DNA of 64,000 nt from contig NZ_JAJQQP010000010.1 of the NCBI RefSeq assembly GCF_028994805.1, positions 124,001 to 188,000 of the forward strand, given 5' to 3'. Below, piece after piece: positions 7,656 to 16,174 of this stretch (position 1 is the first letter of the stretch; the number at the start of each line of letters is the position of its first letter). The notes under the pieces were generated by a model. The model was not told where the DNA came from and ran no database searches. It saw nothing but the letters and a program-made list of their open reading frames with translations. Source of the DNA: Promicromonospora iranensis. Its GTDB lineage: Bacteria > Actinomycetota > Actinomycetes > Actinomycetales > Cellulomonadaceae. Both the position numbers and the translations under genes were made by a program.

Positions 7656-8240
7656 TCAGCCGACCAGCTCGGCGACGCGGCCGGCCAGCTCGTCCGGATC
7701 CAGGTGCCCGGTGTGGGTGACGACGCCGTTCTTGTCGAGCACGGCGAACGTGCTCTGCTCGGTGATGCCGAACTGCCGCCACACCGCGCCTTCCTCGTCG
7801 TTCAGATGGGTGAGGCTGTCGGTGTCGGTCATCTCGATGAAGTCGGCCATCGCAGCGGGCTCGTCGAGACCGGCGACGCCGACGACGTTAACCGCGTCGC
7901 CGTGCTCCTCGGCGAGGTCGAGCACCTGCGGGGACTGGGAGACGCACGTCGGGCACCACGGCGCCCAGAACCAGAGCACGGTGGGGCGACCGGCGAGGTC
8001 GGCCGCGGCGAAGTCCGCGCCGTCCACCGTGGTCGCGGTGAACGTGAGCGCCGAGTCCGCCTGCTCCGACTCGGTGGCGTCCGACTCGGCCGGGTCGGGC
8101 TCGGTGCTCGGCGCTTCGGTGGTGTCGGGCTCGGCCGTGGCCAGGTCGCTCGCCGGCGGCACGTCACTCTCGGCGGCGCAGCCCGCCAGCAGCAGCGAAC
8201 CCGCTGCCACGACGACGACCAGCGCCTTTCGGCCCTGCAT
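7656..8240 (-). CDS. TlpA/ResA-like thioredoxin-fold lipoprotein
   Basis: From the ATG at 8240 the product has 194 residues with a lipoprotein signal (hydrophobic stretch, then LLAGC, lipidated Cys21). A Glu/Asp/Ser/Thr-rich linker of about 40 residues leads to a thioredoxin fold with WFWAPWCPTCVS (active site CPTC), VVGVAGLDEP and a C-terminal DLDPDEL-like end. It is predicted to be anchored outside the membrane, reducing disulfides with electrons from the CcdA-like protein encoded immediately downstream. Longer in-frame starts would bury the signal peptide and are rejected. Confidence 0.9.
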   Translation of the reverse strand: MQGRKALVVVVAAGSLLLAGCAAESDVPPASDLATAEPDTTEAPSTEPDPAESDATESEQADSALTFTATTVDGADFAAADLAGRPTVLWFWAPWCPTCVSQSPQVLDLAEEHGDAVNVVGVAGLDEPAAMADFIEMTDTDSLTHLNDEEGAVWRQFGITEQSTFAVLDKNGVVTHTGHLDPDELAGRVAELVG

Positions 8241-8449
8241 CACGGTACGACGTATCACTGCGACCCACTCCGTCCAGAGCTCTGCACCGGCACGCGGAAG
8301 GTGCCCGTTGCCGTAACCCTCGCGTACCGGCCCCGTCCCGTACAGAGGATGAGCCCTCTCCAGCGGACCTGTAAGAAGGACGTAAGGCCGGTGGTCAGCG
8401 ACCCGAAAATCGTTGGGCTCGGACAGCACCTGGATGGTCTTCTGGCCCC

Positions 8450-9241
8450 ATGACGCCTGAGACGGAGCCGGCCGATCCCCTGTGGAGGTCCAGGGACGGG
8501 CGTGCCCGCGCCGTGCGACGCCCGGACGGCAGGTGGCAGCTCCGGCTGCCCGCCACTGCGCAGGACGCCTGGCCCGAGCTGGTCGGCGAGCTACGACAGG
8601 GCGTGACCGGAACCGTGATCACCACCGCACCGGAGGATCCCTGGTCCGCACCCCTGCTCCGGGCGGCCGGCCTGGTCCCCGTTCGCCGGATCCAGCACTG
8701 GTCCGTGCCGATCGATGCCGAGTACCTAGCGCACATCGGCGTCCTTCCCGGTGACGAGCCGGCGAGCCCGCGACATCCGACCGCACATCGGCTGCTCCGG
8801 GTCACGGATGCCGACCCCGCAGCGGTGGTCAGCCTGGACAACACGCTCCGCCACGAGATCCCCGGTACGGCCGGGTGGCAGGGGACGGAGGCGGACCTTC
8901 GCGAGGATCTGGCGAGTGCGGCCTTCGACCCGGAGCTGTACCTGGTGGTCCAGGACAAGAGGTCCGGAGACTACGCCGGGCTGATCCGCGTGTGGCTCAA
9001 CGAGGACGGACCACGGCTGGGCTGTGTCGCCGTCCGGCCGGCGGTGCGCGGCACCCGCGTGACAGGCGCACTGATCCGTGCCGTCGCCACCGAGCTCGTC
9101 CGACGTGGGTACCACCGGATCATCGCAGAGACCGCCGCGACCCATCGTGCCGCCGTCCGGCTCGCCCGGCGCTTGGGGGCGTCAGCGACCCGGGTCGAGG
9201 TGGAGTGGGCCACCCCCGACGGCGACGGCCCCGCGAACTGA
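8450..9241 (+). CDS. GNAT-family N-acetyltransferase
   Basis: The 263-residue protein has a C-terminal GNAT fold: LGCVAVRPAVRGTRVTGALIRAVATELVRRGY covers the acetyl-CoA pyrophosphate loop (R-x-x-R-G-T) and the following helix, and ETAATHRAAVRLARRLGA closes the fold. The N-terminal 100 residues resemble a degenerate first GNAT half (APLLRAAGLVPVRRIQHWSVPI), as in two-domain members. The substrate is unknown. The 209-base gap to the divergent lipoprotein gene holds no other gene. Confidence 0.82.
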   Translation: MTPETEPADPLWRSRDGRARAVRRPDGRWQLRLPATAQDAWPELVGELRQGVTGTVITTAPEDPWSAPLLRAAGLVPVRRIQHWSVPIDAEYLAHIGVLPGDEPASPRHPTAHRLLRVTDADPAAVVSLDNTLRHEIPGTAGWQGTEADLREDLASAAFDPELYLVVQDKRSGDYAGLIRVWLNEDGPRLGCVAVRPAVRGTRVTGALIRAVATELVRRGYHRIIAETAATHRAAVRLARRLGASATRVEVEWATPDGDGPAN

Positions 9242-9281
9242 TGGTCCGTCCGCGCGGGCACATCGCGGAGCGGGCGTCCGG

Positions 9282-10043
9282 CTACGGCCGGCCGACCCGC
9301 TCGCCGTCGACGTAGAGCTCCAGGTCGGCGCTCTTCTCCGGCCAGAAGCAGACCAGCCCGGCCACCCGCAGCGCCTCGCGCAGCGGCGTCTCGTAGCCCC
9401 AGACCACGTCGGTCACCTCGAGGTCCCCGACCCGGAGGGTCCAGTACGACGCGGATCCCTTGTACGGGCAGTGGCTCACGGTGTCGGTGGGCGTGAGCAG
9501 GTCCATCCGCACGTCGGTCCGCGGCAGGTAGTAACGCGGGCCCAGCCCGGTCTCGGTGAGCACCACCGGCCGGCGCGACTCGGCGACCACCTCTCCCCCG
9601 GCCACCACGCGCACGTGCCGGCTCGACGGCAGCGCGTCGATCCGCACGTACGGGCTGCGCGCGTGGGTGTGCAGCACCTCTTCTTCCTCGAGCCAGGTGT
9701 CGAAGGCCGACCACACCAGGGTGAACCTGCTCCGCACGGCCTCGTCCGGCGCTTCCGGATAGTTCCGTGCGGCACCCTTCAGCATGCGGTCGCCGACGAC
9801 GACGTCGAACAGCTCGCTGATGCCCAGCGACTCGGAACGCTTGCCCTGGCCTGCCGGGCGCAGCTCTGCCCTCAGGTCCTCGGGCGCGAAGAAGTACCGG
9901 GGGAAGTACGCGTTCTCCCAGACCAGCAGCGCCGGGTCGGCGTCGGCCACCAGGGCGCCCGCACTGAAGGCGCGGATCCGGGTCTGCCCGGGCCGGGCCG
10001 CTCCCGCCGGGATCACGAACGGGTTCTCGCCGTTGTCAGACAT
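9282..10043 (-). CDS. DUF427 domain protein (two tandem domains)
   Basis: The start at ATG 10043 has GAGAGG upstream, giving 253 residues. Two DUF427 units are visible: an N-terminal one (RIRAFSAGALVADADPALLVWENAYFPRYFFAPEDL) and a C-terminal one (HVRVVAGGEVVAESRRPVVLTETGLGPRYYLPRTDV, then TVSHCPYKGSASYW and WGYETPLREAL). The CPYKG-x-A motif is diagnostic. The fold is a small beta-tent; the biochemical function is unknown. It stands on the minus strand, downstream of the rnj terminator. Confidence 0.85.
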   Translation of the reverse strand: MSDNGENPFVIPAGAARPGQTRIRAFSAGALVADADPALLVWENAYFPRYFFAPEDLRAELRPAGQGKRSESLGISELFDVVVGDRMLKGAARNYPEAPDEAVRSRFTLVWSAFDTWLEEEEVLHTHARSPYVRIDALPSSRHVRVVAGGEVVAESRRPVVLTETGLGPRYYLPRTDVRMDLLTPTDTVSHCPYKGSASYWTLRVGDLEVTDVVWGYETPLREALRVAGLVCFWPEKSADLELYVDGERVGRP

Positions 10044-10093
10044 CTCTGTCACCTCTCGCTGCGGGGCCTGGTCCCGGAAGCCACGCTACCCAC

Positions 10094-10156
10094 GGCCCCG
10101 GGCGTCTCACCCCTCGACAACCCGTCGGGCCGTCGGGGTTGTTCCCGCCCGGGGCC
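10094..10156 (-). terminator. Two-level hairpin terminator of rnj
   Basis: The outer arms GGCCCCGGGCG (10094-10104) and CGCCCGGGGCC (10146-10156) are perfectly complementary. An inner stem ACAACCC/GGGTTGT (10117-10123 with 10136-10142) lies inside. It is immediately downstream of the RNase J stop codon. Confidence 0.75.
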
Positions 10157-10161
10157 GGCCG

Positions 10162-11847
10162 TCACGCGTCGAGGACGACGGCGATGACCACCGGTTCCCG
10201 TCGGGAGCTTCGGGCGAGCGACCGCGCGACGGCCTTCGCGATGATGTCCTCGAGCTGGTCGCCGGCGGTGGTCTTGTTCCGCGTGGCGTCCGCCAGCGCC
10301 TTCTCGACGGCGCGGGAGGCGTTGTCGAGGCTGTCCTGGCCGTGCACGGAGCCGCGGTGCAGGTACTCGAGCGGCTCGGCGAGCTCCGCCGTGCCGGGGC
10401 GGAGGAACGCCAGGACGGTCAGGACGCCGGCCGCACTGAGCTTGCGCCGGTCGGCCAGGGTGTCCTCGGTGACGTGGCCGACGGTCTGGCCGTCGACGTA
10501 GACGAGGTCGTTCTCCACCTGCCCCACGATGCGTGCGACCCCGTCGACCAGGTCGACGACGACGCCGTCGCGGGTGATCAGGACGTTGTCCGCGGGAACC
10601 CCCGTGCGCTCCGCCAGGGCGCCGTTGGCACGCAGGTGCTTGGGCTCGCCGTGGACCGGCATGACGTTGCGCGGGCGCAGGATGTTGTAGCAGTAGACGA
10701 GCTCGCCGGCGCTGGCGTGGCCGGACACGTGGACGCGCGCGTTGCCCTTGTGGACCACGTTCGCGCCCAGGTCGGTGAGCTTGTTGATGATGCCGTAGAT
10801 CGCGCTCTCGTTGCCCGGGATCAGCGAGCTGGCCAGCAGGACGGTGTCACCGTCGCTGATCCGGACCTCGTGCGTCTCGCCCGCCATCCGGGCCAGCGCC
10901 GCCATGGGCTCCCCCTGGGAGCCGGTGCAGATGAGCGTCACCTTGTTCGGCGGGAGGTTGCGGGTCTTGGCGTAGTCGATCACCAGTCCGCGCGGGACGG
11001 TGAGGTAGCCGAGCTCACGCGCGATGCGCATGTTGCGCACCATCGACCGGCCGACGAACGCCACCTTGCGACCGCGGGCGTGGGAGGCGTCCAGGACCTG
11101 CTGGATGCGGTGGACGTGGCTGGCGAAGCTGGACACGATGACGCGCCCGGGCGTCGTGGTGAAGACCTGGTCGATCGCCGGGGTCAGCTCCGTCTCGGAG
11201 ATGGTGAAGCCCGGGATCTCCGCGTTGGTGGAGTCCACCAGCAGCAGGTCGAGCCCTTCCTCGCCCAGCCGGCCGAAGGCGCGCAGGTCCGTCAGGCGCC
11301 CGTCGAGCGGGAACTGGTCCATCCGGAAGTCGCCGGTGTGCAGCACCACGCCGGCGGGCGTCCGGATCACGACGGCGAGCCCGTCGGGGATCGAGTGGTT
11401 GACGGCGATGAACTCGAGCGAGAACGGACCCGCCGTGTGGCGGTCTGCGGCCTCGACGTGCACGAGGACGGGCTTGATGTTGTGCTCGGTGAGCTTGGCG
11501 GACAGGAACGCCAGCGTGAGCTGCGAGCCGACGACGGGGATGTCCGGCCGCTGCTTGAGCAGGTACGGCACCCCGCCGATGTGATCCTCGTGCCCGTGCG
11601 TGAGCACGATGGCCTCGATGTCGTCGAGGCGGTCCTCGATGCTCGTGAAGTCGGGCAGGATGACGTCGATCCCCGGCTGCGTGTCCTCCGGGAACAGGAC
11701 CCCGCAGTCGACGACGAGCAGCTTGCCGGCGTGCTCGAAGACCGTCATGTTGCGGCCGATCTCGCCGATGCCGCCGAGCGGCGTCACGCGCAGCGCTCCG
11801 GGGTTCAGTGCTGGAGGGCTGGCGAGGTCTCGGGCTGCAGTGCGCAT
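10162..11847 (-). CDS. rnj: Ribonuclease J
   Basis: The 561-residue protein is a full-length RNase J, a metallo-beta-lactamase/beta-CASP nuclease with 5'-3' exonuclease and endonuclease activity in RNA processing and decay. The zinc motif HGHEDHIGG is at about residues 84-92. Other marks are LHTGDFRMDQFPLDG, the beta-CASP segments DSTNAEIPG and VSSFASHVHRIQQ, GSQGEPMAALARMA and HVSGHASAGEL, followed by MPVHGEPKHL, which belongs to motif C. Its position after dapA, usual in actinobacteria, is not seen here. A possible promoter is TAGGGT on the minus strand at about 11942. Confidence 0.95.
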   Translation of the reverse strand: MRTAARDLASPPALNPGALRVTPLGGIGEIGRNMTVFEHAGKLLVVDCGVLFPEDTQPGIDVILPDFTSIEDRLDDIEAIVLTHGHEDHIGGVPYLLKQRPDIPVVGSQLTLAFLSAKLTEHNIKPVLVHVEAADRHTAGPFSLEFIAVNHSIPDGLAVVIRTPAGVVLHTGDFRMDQFPLDGRLTDLRAFGRLGEEGLDLLLVDSTNAEIPGFTISETELTPAIDQVFTTTPGRVIVSSFASHVHRIQQVLDASHARGRKVAFVGRSMVRNMRIARELGYLTVPRGLVIDYAKTRNLPPNKVTLICTGSQGEPMAALARMAGETHEVRISDGDTVLLASSLIPGNESAIYGIINKLTDLGANVVHKGNARVHVSGHASAGELVYCYNILRPRNVMPVHGEPKHLRANGALAERTGVPADNVLITRDGVVVDLVDGVARIVGQVENDLVYVDGQTVGHVTEDTLADRRKLSAAGVLTVLAFLRPGTAELAEPLEYLHRGSVHGQDSLDNASRAVEKALADATRNKTTAGDQLEDIIAKAVARSLARSSRREPVVIAVVLDA

Positions 11848-12021
11848 GAAGTCCTTCTGGGCGGTGACGCCGGGTATTGGGGAGTGGGTGGCACCGACCC
11901 GTGGAAACGGAGAATCATGGGGGCCGAGCCATCCGCGACCTTACCCTAACGTCGGGGCAGGTTTGCATCCGGCGCGTCATGGGGGACACCGCTGCGTGGG
12001 CATGGCCGACCTCGCTGACCC

Positions 12022-12244
12022 TCACGTCACGGCAGTGTTCCGGGTCGCCCCTGCGGGCTGAGCCGACAGGACCGGCTCGTCGCGCAGCAGCTCGGGCAGG
12101 TCGCGGATGGTGGACCACCTCGATCGGGAGCCTGTCCGCGCTGGTGCGGTTCAGGACCAGCGCTCCGGGCAGGTCGCGCGTCGATCCGGGTGGCGCCAGA
12201 TCGGGCGCGATCCGGGGAAGCGGGCGGGACGCCGGGTCCAGCAC
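12022..12244 (-). pseudogene. Possible frameshifted gene remnant
   Basis: In the 557-base gap between rnj and the MerR gene, the minus strand reads coding-like in two successive frames: LPGALVLNRTSADRLPIEVV, and then in another frame TIRDLPELLRDEPVLSAQ, ending at TGA (12022-12024). Both pieces have strongly GC-rich third positions, and they join naturally if about one base is gained or lost near 12110. I do not recognise the protein. It may be a decayed gene, or chance open reading in high-GC DNA. Confidence 0.3.
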
Positions 12245-12323
12245 GTGGCGTGGCAGGTTCCCGTGTCGTCGGCAGGGTCACAGGACGGCCCATCTCTCAC
12301 GGAGCGTGAGTGTACGGTGAATG

Positions 12324-12379
12324 CTCTACCGCTGTCGTCAGTCAAACCGCGACGCACGCGTCTTCCGTAGCGGTAGAGT
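12324..12379 (+). promoter_or_regulatory. Promoter region of the MerR gene with an inverted repeat
   Basis: CTCTACCGCT (12324-12333) and AGCGGTAGAG (12369-12378) are exact inverted repeats 35 bases apart. The right copy overlaps a TAGAGT -10-like hexamer (12374-12379), about 25 bases before the GTG start. Autoregulation by the MerR protein is a reasonable reading, but unproven. Confidence 0.4.
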
Positions 12380-12404
12380 AGGGCTTTCGAGCGGAGGAGG
12401 CGCT

Positions 12405-12854
12405 GTGGGCTTGCAGCACAAGCAGATCGGCGAGGTGGCGGAGCGTATCGGGCTGTCGCTGCGCACGATCCGCTACTACGAGGAGGTCGGCCTCGTGACG
12501 CCGTCGGCCCGGTCACAGGGCGGGTTCCGCCTCTACACCGAGTCGGACATCGCGCGCCTGCAGCTGATCAAGCGGATGAAGCCCCTGGGGTTCTCCCTGG
12601 ACGAGATGCGCAGCCTGCTCGACGCGCTCGACACCCTGGACGCGGGGCACGACGCCGAGGTCCCGGACGAGGGTTCGCGAGGCGCGGCCCTGGACCGCCT
12701 GAGCATGTTCGAGTCTGCGGCCGAGGAGCGGTGCGAGGCGCTGCGCGACCAGCTCGCGATGGCCGAGGAGTTCGCCGACAGCCTGCGCAGGGAGGTGCGT
12801 CGGCAGCAGCGGGGAGTCCGGTCCGGTGAGGTCCGCGCGGGCGGGACCCGTTGA
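12405..12854 (+). CDS. MerR-family transcriptional regulator
   Basis: The GTG at 12405 has an excellent ribosome binding site (GGAGGAGG, spacing about 5) and gives 149 residues. The N-terminal winged HTH is canonical: IGEVAERIGLSLRTIRYYEEVGLVTPSARSQGGFRLYTESDIARL (about residues 6-50). A helical dimerisation segment follows, and the C-terminal part (ESAAEERCEALRDQLAMAEEFADSLRREVRR) is a coiled coil. There is no Cys cluster for metal sensing, so it is more like regulators that sense organic ligands. The nearest downstream gene is the MFS transporter at 13059; dyads resembling MerR sites occur at 6747 and 14346. Confidence 0.88.
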   Translation: MGLQHKQIGEVAERIGLSLRTIRYYEEVGLVTPSARSQGGFRLYTESDIARLQLIKRMKPLGFSLDEMRSLLDALDTLDAGHDAEVPDEGSRGAALDRLSMFESAAEERCEALRDQLAMAEEFADSLRREVRRQQRGVRSGEVRAGGTR

Positions 12855-12889
12855 CCGCGCTCGCCACCGGATCAGGTACCGTCCGTGCG

Positions 12890-13038
12890 AAGGCCGCACG
12901 CCACCGCAGCATCACCGTCATCTCCCAGCTGACGCCGGCACGTCGACGCTGACCGAGACGCTGGCGCCACCTGGAACCGTTGCAGCTCTCGACGGCCCCG
13001 AGGTCGCCCTGACCCCGCTGGTCGCCGGCGGGGACTGA
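12890..13038 (+). pseudogene. prfC (release factor 3) relic: 5' and 3' ends with the middle deleted
   Basis: In one frame the DNA reads K-A-A-R-H-R-S-I-T-V-I-S-Q and, after a one-base frameshift, DAGTSTLTETLA. This matches EAARRRSIAVISHPDAGKSTLTEALA of the intact prfC at 17442-19034, with the P-loop Lys replaced by Thr. The same frame then ends in PEVALTPLVAGGD and TGA, matching the extreme C-terminus PDVPLVPLVASGV of the intact gene. The DNA itself is alike at both ends. The roughly 480 intervening codons are gone. It lies in the 204-base space between the MerR and MFS genes. Confidence 0.7.
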
Positions 13039-13058
13039 CGGAAGGAAACAGGCAGCAC

Positions 13059-14351
13059 GTGTCGTTGAAGCACCCGCACGCCACATCCCCGCAGGGCTTC
13101 TACGGATGGCACATCGTCGTCTACGCGGCGCTCGCCCTGGCCGCCTCCGGCCCTGGCCAGACCGCGGGCATCTCACTGTTCATCGACCCGTTGATCGCCG
13201 ACCTGGGCATCAGCCGGTCGATGATCTCCACGTCGTACCTGATCGGCACCGTCACCGGCGCGCTCGCCCTGCCGTGGGTGGGACGAGCCATCGACCGGTA
13301 CGGCACCCGCCGGGTCATGGCCTGCATCGGCCTGGGCTTCGGCGGCATCCTCATGGCGATGTCCTTGGTCAGCGAGATCGTCGGCCTCACGGCCGGATTC
13401 GTGGGGGTCCGGATGGCCGGGCAGGGCGCGATGGCGCTGACGGCCACCACCGTCGTCGCCCACTGGTTCGAGAAGCGTCGGGGCCTCGCCGGGGGCCTGG
13501 CTGCCGCGTTCGGCGCGATGGGCATCTCGCTCACCCCGCTGATCGTGGAACGCCTCATCGCGGACGTGGGCTGGCGCACAGCCTGGCTCATCGAGGGTGC
13601 GGCGGTGTGGTGCATCGTGCTGCCACTGGCCCTGTTCGCGATCCGTGACCGCCCCGCCGACCTGGGCCAGATGCCCGACGGCGCCACCCCCGACCCCGAA
13701 GCCGTCCACGCCCCGGTCCGCGGGCTGACCCGCGCCCAGGTCGTGCGGCAGCCGTACTTCTGGCTGGTCACCAGTGCTCTGGCGGCCTCCGCGATGCTCG
13801 GCACGGCCATCGCGTTCCACCAGATCAGCCTGCTGACCGCAAACGGGCTCACGGCCACGCAGGCTGCGGCGAACTTCCTGCCGCAGACCGCCGCCGGGCT
13901 CGTGGCCACGCTGGGTGGTGGCTGGCTCATGGACCGGGTCGGCGGACGTGCCCTGCTGGTCACGTCCATGCTGGCGCTGGCAGGGGCGCTGCTCTGGGGC
14001 ACGGTCGTGGCGCCGGGCTGGTCGGCGATCGGGTTCGGGATCTGCCTCGGCGTGGCACAGAACGTGGCGCGGGCGGTCGAGAACGCCGGTCTGCCGAACT
14101 ACTTCGGCATCCGGCACATCGGGTCGATCCGCGGACTGGTGTCCTCCGCCGGAGTGGCCGCCTCCGCCGTCGGGCCACTGGTGTTCGCCGCCGTGTACGA
14201 CGCCGTCGGAAGCTACGCACCAGCGCTGATGGCCACCGCGATCGTGCCGGTCGGGATCGCCGTCTGGGCTGCGGCCGCCCCTGAACCGCACGCCCTGGCC
14301 CAGCTGCCCGAGCGGGACACGTCACATCCGGATGAATCGACTCTTCCCTAA
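13059..14351 (+). CDS. Major facilitator superfamily transporter
   Basis: The 430-residue product has 12 predicted membrane segments in two halves. Visible are the loop 2-3 motif GRAIDRYGTRRVM (the MFS G-x-x-x-D-R-x-G-x-R-R signature), repeated in the second half as GGWLMDRVGGRALL, and the central loop RDRPADLGQMPDGATPDPEAVHAP. The YGWHIVVYAALAL opening is typical of the oxalate/formate antiporter and monocarboxylate-like group; the substrate is not predictable. The start is GTG, with GGAAGGAAAC upstream. It follows the MerR gene and may be its target. Confidence 0.85.
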   Translation: MSLKHPHATSPQGFYGWHIVVYAALALAASGPGQTAGISLFIDPLIADLGISRSMISTSYLIGTVTGALALPWVGRAIDRYGTRRVMACIGLGFGGILMAMSLVSEIVGLTAGFVGVRMAGQGAMALTATTVVAHWFEKRRGLAGGLAAAFGAMGISLTPLIVERLIADVGWRTAWLIEGAAVWCIVLPLALFAIRDRPADLGQMPDGATPDPEAVHAPVRGLTRAQVVRQPYFWLVTSALAASAMLGTAIAFHQISLLTANGLTATQAAANFLPQTAAGLVATLGGGWLMDRVGGRALLVTSMLALAGALLWGTVVAPGWSAIGFGICLGVAQNVARAVENAGLPNYFGIRHIGSIRGLVSSAGVAASAVGPLVFAAVYDAVGSYAPALMATAIVPVGIAVWAAAAPEPHALAQLPERDTSHPDESTLP

Positions 14352-14365
14352 CGTCAGGGTAGAGT
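14346..14365 (+). promoter_or_regulatory. Candidate promoter and dyad upstream of sulP
   Basis: CCCTAACGTCAGGG (14346-14359) is an imperfect dyad abutting TAGAGT (14360-14365), a good actinobacterial -10 box. Its ACGTCAGG half equals the half-site of the MerR-type dyad at 6747-6764. A close relative, CCCTAACGTCGGGG, lies upstream of rnj near 11944. Confidence 0.4.
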
Positions 14366-14524
14366 TCCCCACGGCGCGGTCCTCCTGCCTACCCATGCCG
14401 GGTGCCGTCGCCGACCCACATTCTTCGTACGCAGTGTCGCGTGCTCAGTCCTGTCCACCCGGACCGGGTCTCGCGACCTCGGTCCTTGGGGCGTGCGCGC
14501 CCCGGAGCCCGTAAGGAATACTGC

Positions 14525-16075
14525 GTGTCTCACACTCCCCTTGACCTGCCCGATCCTGCCCCGGAGCCGATCCCGGTGACGGGCGCACCGGAGGCGACCG
14601 CATCCGGCTCGTTCAAGGCCGCGTTCAGCTCGGTCAGGACGCTGCGCACCGAGGTCCTCGCCGGCCTCGTGGTCGCGTTGGCCCTCATCCCCGAGGCGAT
14701 CGCCTTCTCGATCATCGCGGGTGTCGACCCGCGGCTCGGTCTGTTCGCGTCGTTCACGATGGCGGTGTCGATCTCCTTCCTCGGTGGTCGCCCTGCCATG
14801 ATCTCCGCGGCGACCGGCGCCGTCGCGCTGGTCATCGCACCCGTCGCCCGTGAGTACGGCATGGACTACTTCATCGCGACAGTGATCCTGGCCGGCGTGC
14901 TCCAGGTGGTCCTCGGTGTGCTCGGCGTCGCGAAGATCATGCGGTTCATCCCCCGCTCCGTCATGGTGGGCTTCGTCAACGCGCTGGCCATCCTGATCTT
15001 CCTGTCCCAGGTGCCCCACCTGACCGGTGTGCCGTGGATCGTCTACCCGCTGGTCGCCGTCGGGATCGTGATCATGGTCCTGCTGCCCCGGTGGACCAAG
15101 GTGATCCCCGCGCCGCTCGTGGCCATCGTCCTGCTGACGGTCGCGGTCGTCCTCGCGGCGATCAACGTGCCCACCGTGGGTGACGAGGGTGAGCTGCCCG
15201 AGTCGCTGCCCAGCCTGTTCTTCCCGAACGTCCCGCTGAACCTCGAGACGCTCCAGATCATCGCGCCCTACGCGCTGGCGATGGCCCTGGTCGGCATCCT
15301 GGAGTCGCTGCTGACCGCCAAGCTGGTTGACGACGTCACCGACACCCACTCCAACAAGACGCGCGAGGCGTGGGGCCAGGGCACCGCCAACATCATCACC
15401 GGCTTCTTCGGTGGCATGGGCGGCTGCGCGATGATCGGCCAGACGATGATCAACGTGAAGGCCTCCGGAGCACGCACCCGCCTGTCCACGTTCCTGGCCG
15501 GCGTGTTCCTGCTGATCCTCGTGGTCGGCCTCGGCGACGTGGTCGCCATCATCCCCATGGCCGCGCTCGTCGCGGTGATGATCATGGTCTCGGTCGGCAC
15601 GTTCGACTGGCACTCCGTCCGCCTGTCGACCCTGCGGCGCATGCCGAAGTCGGAGACGACCGTCATGGTCGCGACAGTCGTGGTGACCGTGGCGACGCAC
15701 AACCTCGCCTACGGTGTGATCGTCGGCGTGCTGGTCGCGATGGTGCTGTTCGCCCAGCGGGTCGCGCACTTCACCTCGGTCAAGCGCCTGGACGCCTCGG
15801 ACGCCGACGACCAGCGCGTGTACGCGGTGGAGGGCGAGCTGTTCTTCGCGTCGTCGAACGACCTGGTCTACCAGTTCGACTACGCCGGCGACCCGAAGAA
15901 CATCGTGATCGACATGACCAAGGCCCACATCTGGGACGCCTCGACCGTCGCGACCCTGGACGCGATCACGACCAAGTACGAGGCCAAGGGCAAGTCGGTG
16001 ACGATCATCGGCATGAACGACGACTCCGCGGCCCGGCACGAACGGCTCGCGGGAAATCTCGGCGCAGGCCACTGA
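14525..16075 (+). CDS. SulP-family anion transporter with STAS domain
   Basis: The GTG at 14525 with AAGGA upstream gives 516 residues. It has 10-14 membrane segments with the SulP signature around [24 protein letters not shown], then [16 protein letters not shown] and [31 protein letters not shown]. The C-terminal cytoplasmic STAS domain ([38 protein letters not shown]) is present but short. SulP proteins carry sulfate, bicarbonate or other anions; which one cannot be read from the sequence, and no linked carbonic anhydrase or sulfate-assimilation gene is adjacent. A strong hairpin ends the transcript. Confidence 0.88.
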   Translation: MSHTPLDLPDPAPEPIPVTGAPEATASGSFKAAFSSVRTLRTEVLAGLVVALALIPEAIAFSIIAGVDPRLGLFASFTMAVSISFLGGRPAMISAATGAVALVIAPVAREYGMDYFIATVILAGVLQVVLGVLGVAKIMRFIPRSVMVGFVNALAILIFLSQVPHLTGVPWIVYPLVAVGIVIMVLLPRWTKVIPAPLVAIVLLTVAVVLAAINVPTVGDEGELPESLPSLFFPNVPLNLETLQIIAPYALAMALVGILESLLTAKLVDDVTDTHSNKTREAWGQGTANIITGFFGGMGGCAMIGQTMINVKASGARTRLSTFLAGVFLLILVVGLGDVVAIIPMAALVAVMIMVSVGTFDWHSVRLSTLRRMPKSETTVMVATVVVTVATHNLAYGVIVGVLVAMVLFAQRVAHFTSVKRLDASDADDQRVYAVEGELFFASSNDLVYQFDYAGDPKNIVIDMTKAHIWDASTVATLDAITTKYEAKGKSVTIIGMNDDSAARHERLAGNLGAGH

Positions 16076-16095
16076 GCCGATTCGCGTGACACGTT

Positions 16096-16146
16096 GAGCC
16101 CCGGCTCCTCCTGGTGGTGGTCCCACACCAGGAGGAGCCGGGGCTC
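16096..16146. terminator. Strong hairpin terminator (21-bp stem)
   Basis: A perfect 21-bp stem (left arm 16096-16116 starting GAGCCCCGGCTCC, right arm 16126-16146) has a 9-base loop and lies between the convergent sulP and AI-2E-family genes, 20-30 bases from each stop. Confidence 0.85.
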
Positions 16147-16174
16147 TCTGTCTCGAGGTCACGCTGTCTCGAGC

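Noticed and set aside
12851-12882. A MerR-type promoter (TTGACC-20-TACCGT) upstream of the MFS gene
   Set aside because: The spacer holds no clear dyad and the segment is next to the prfC relic, so the match is too weak to list.
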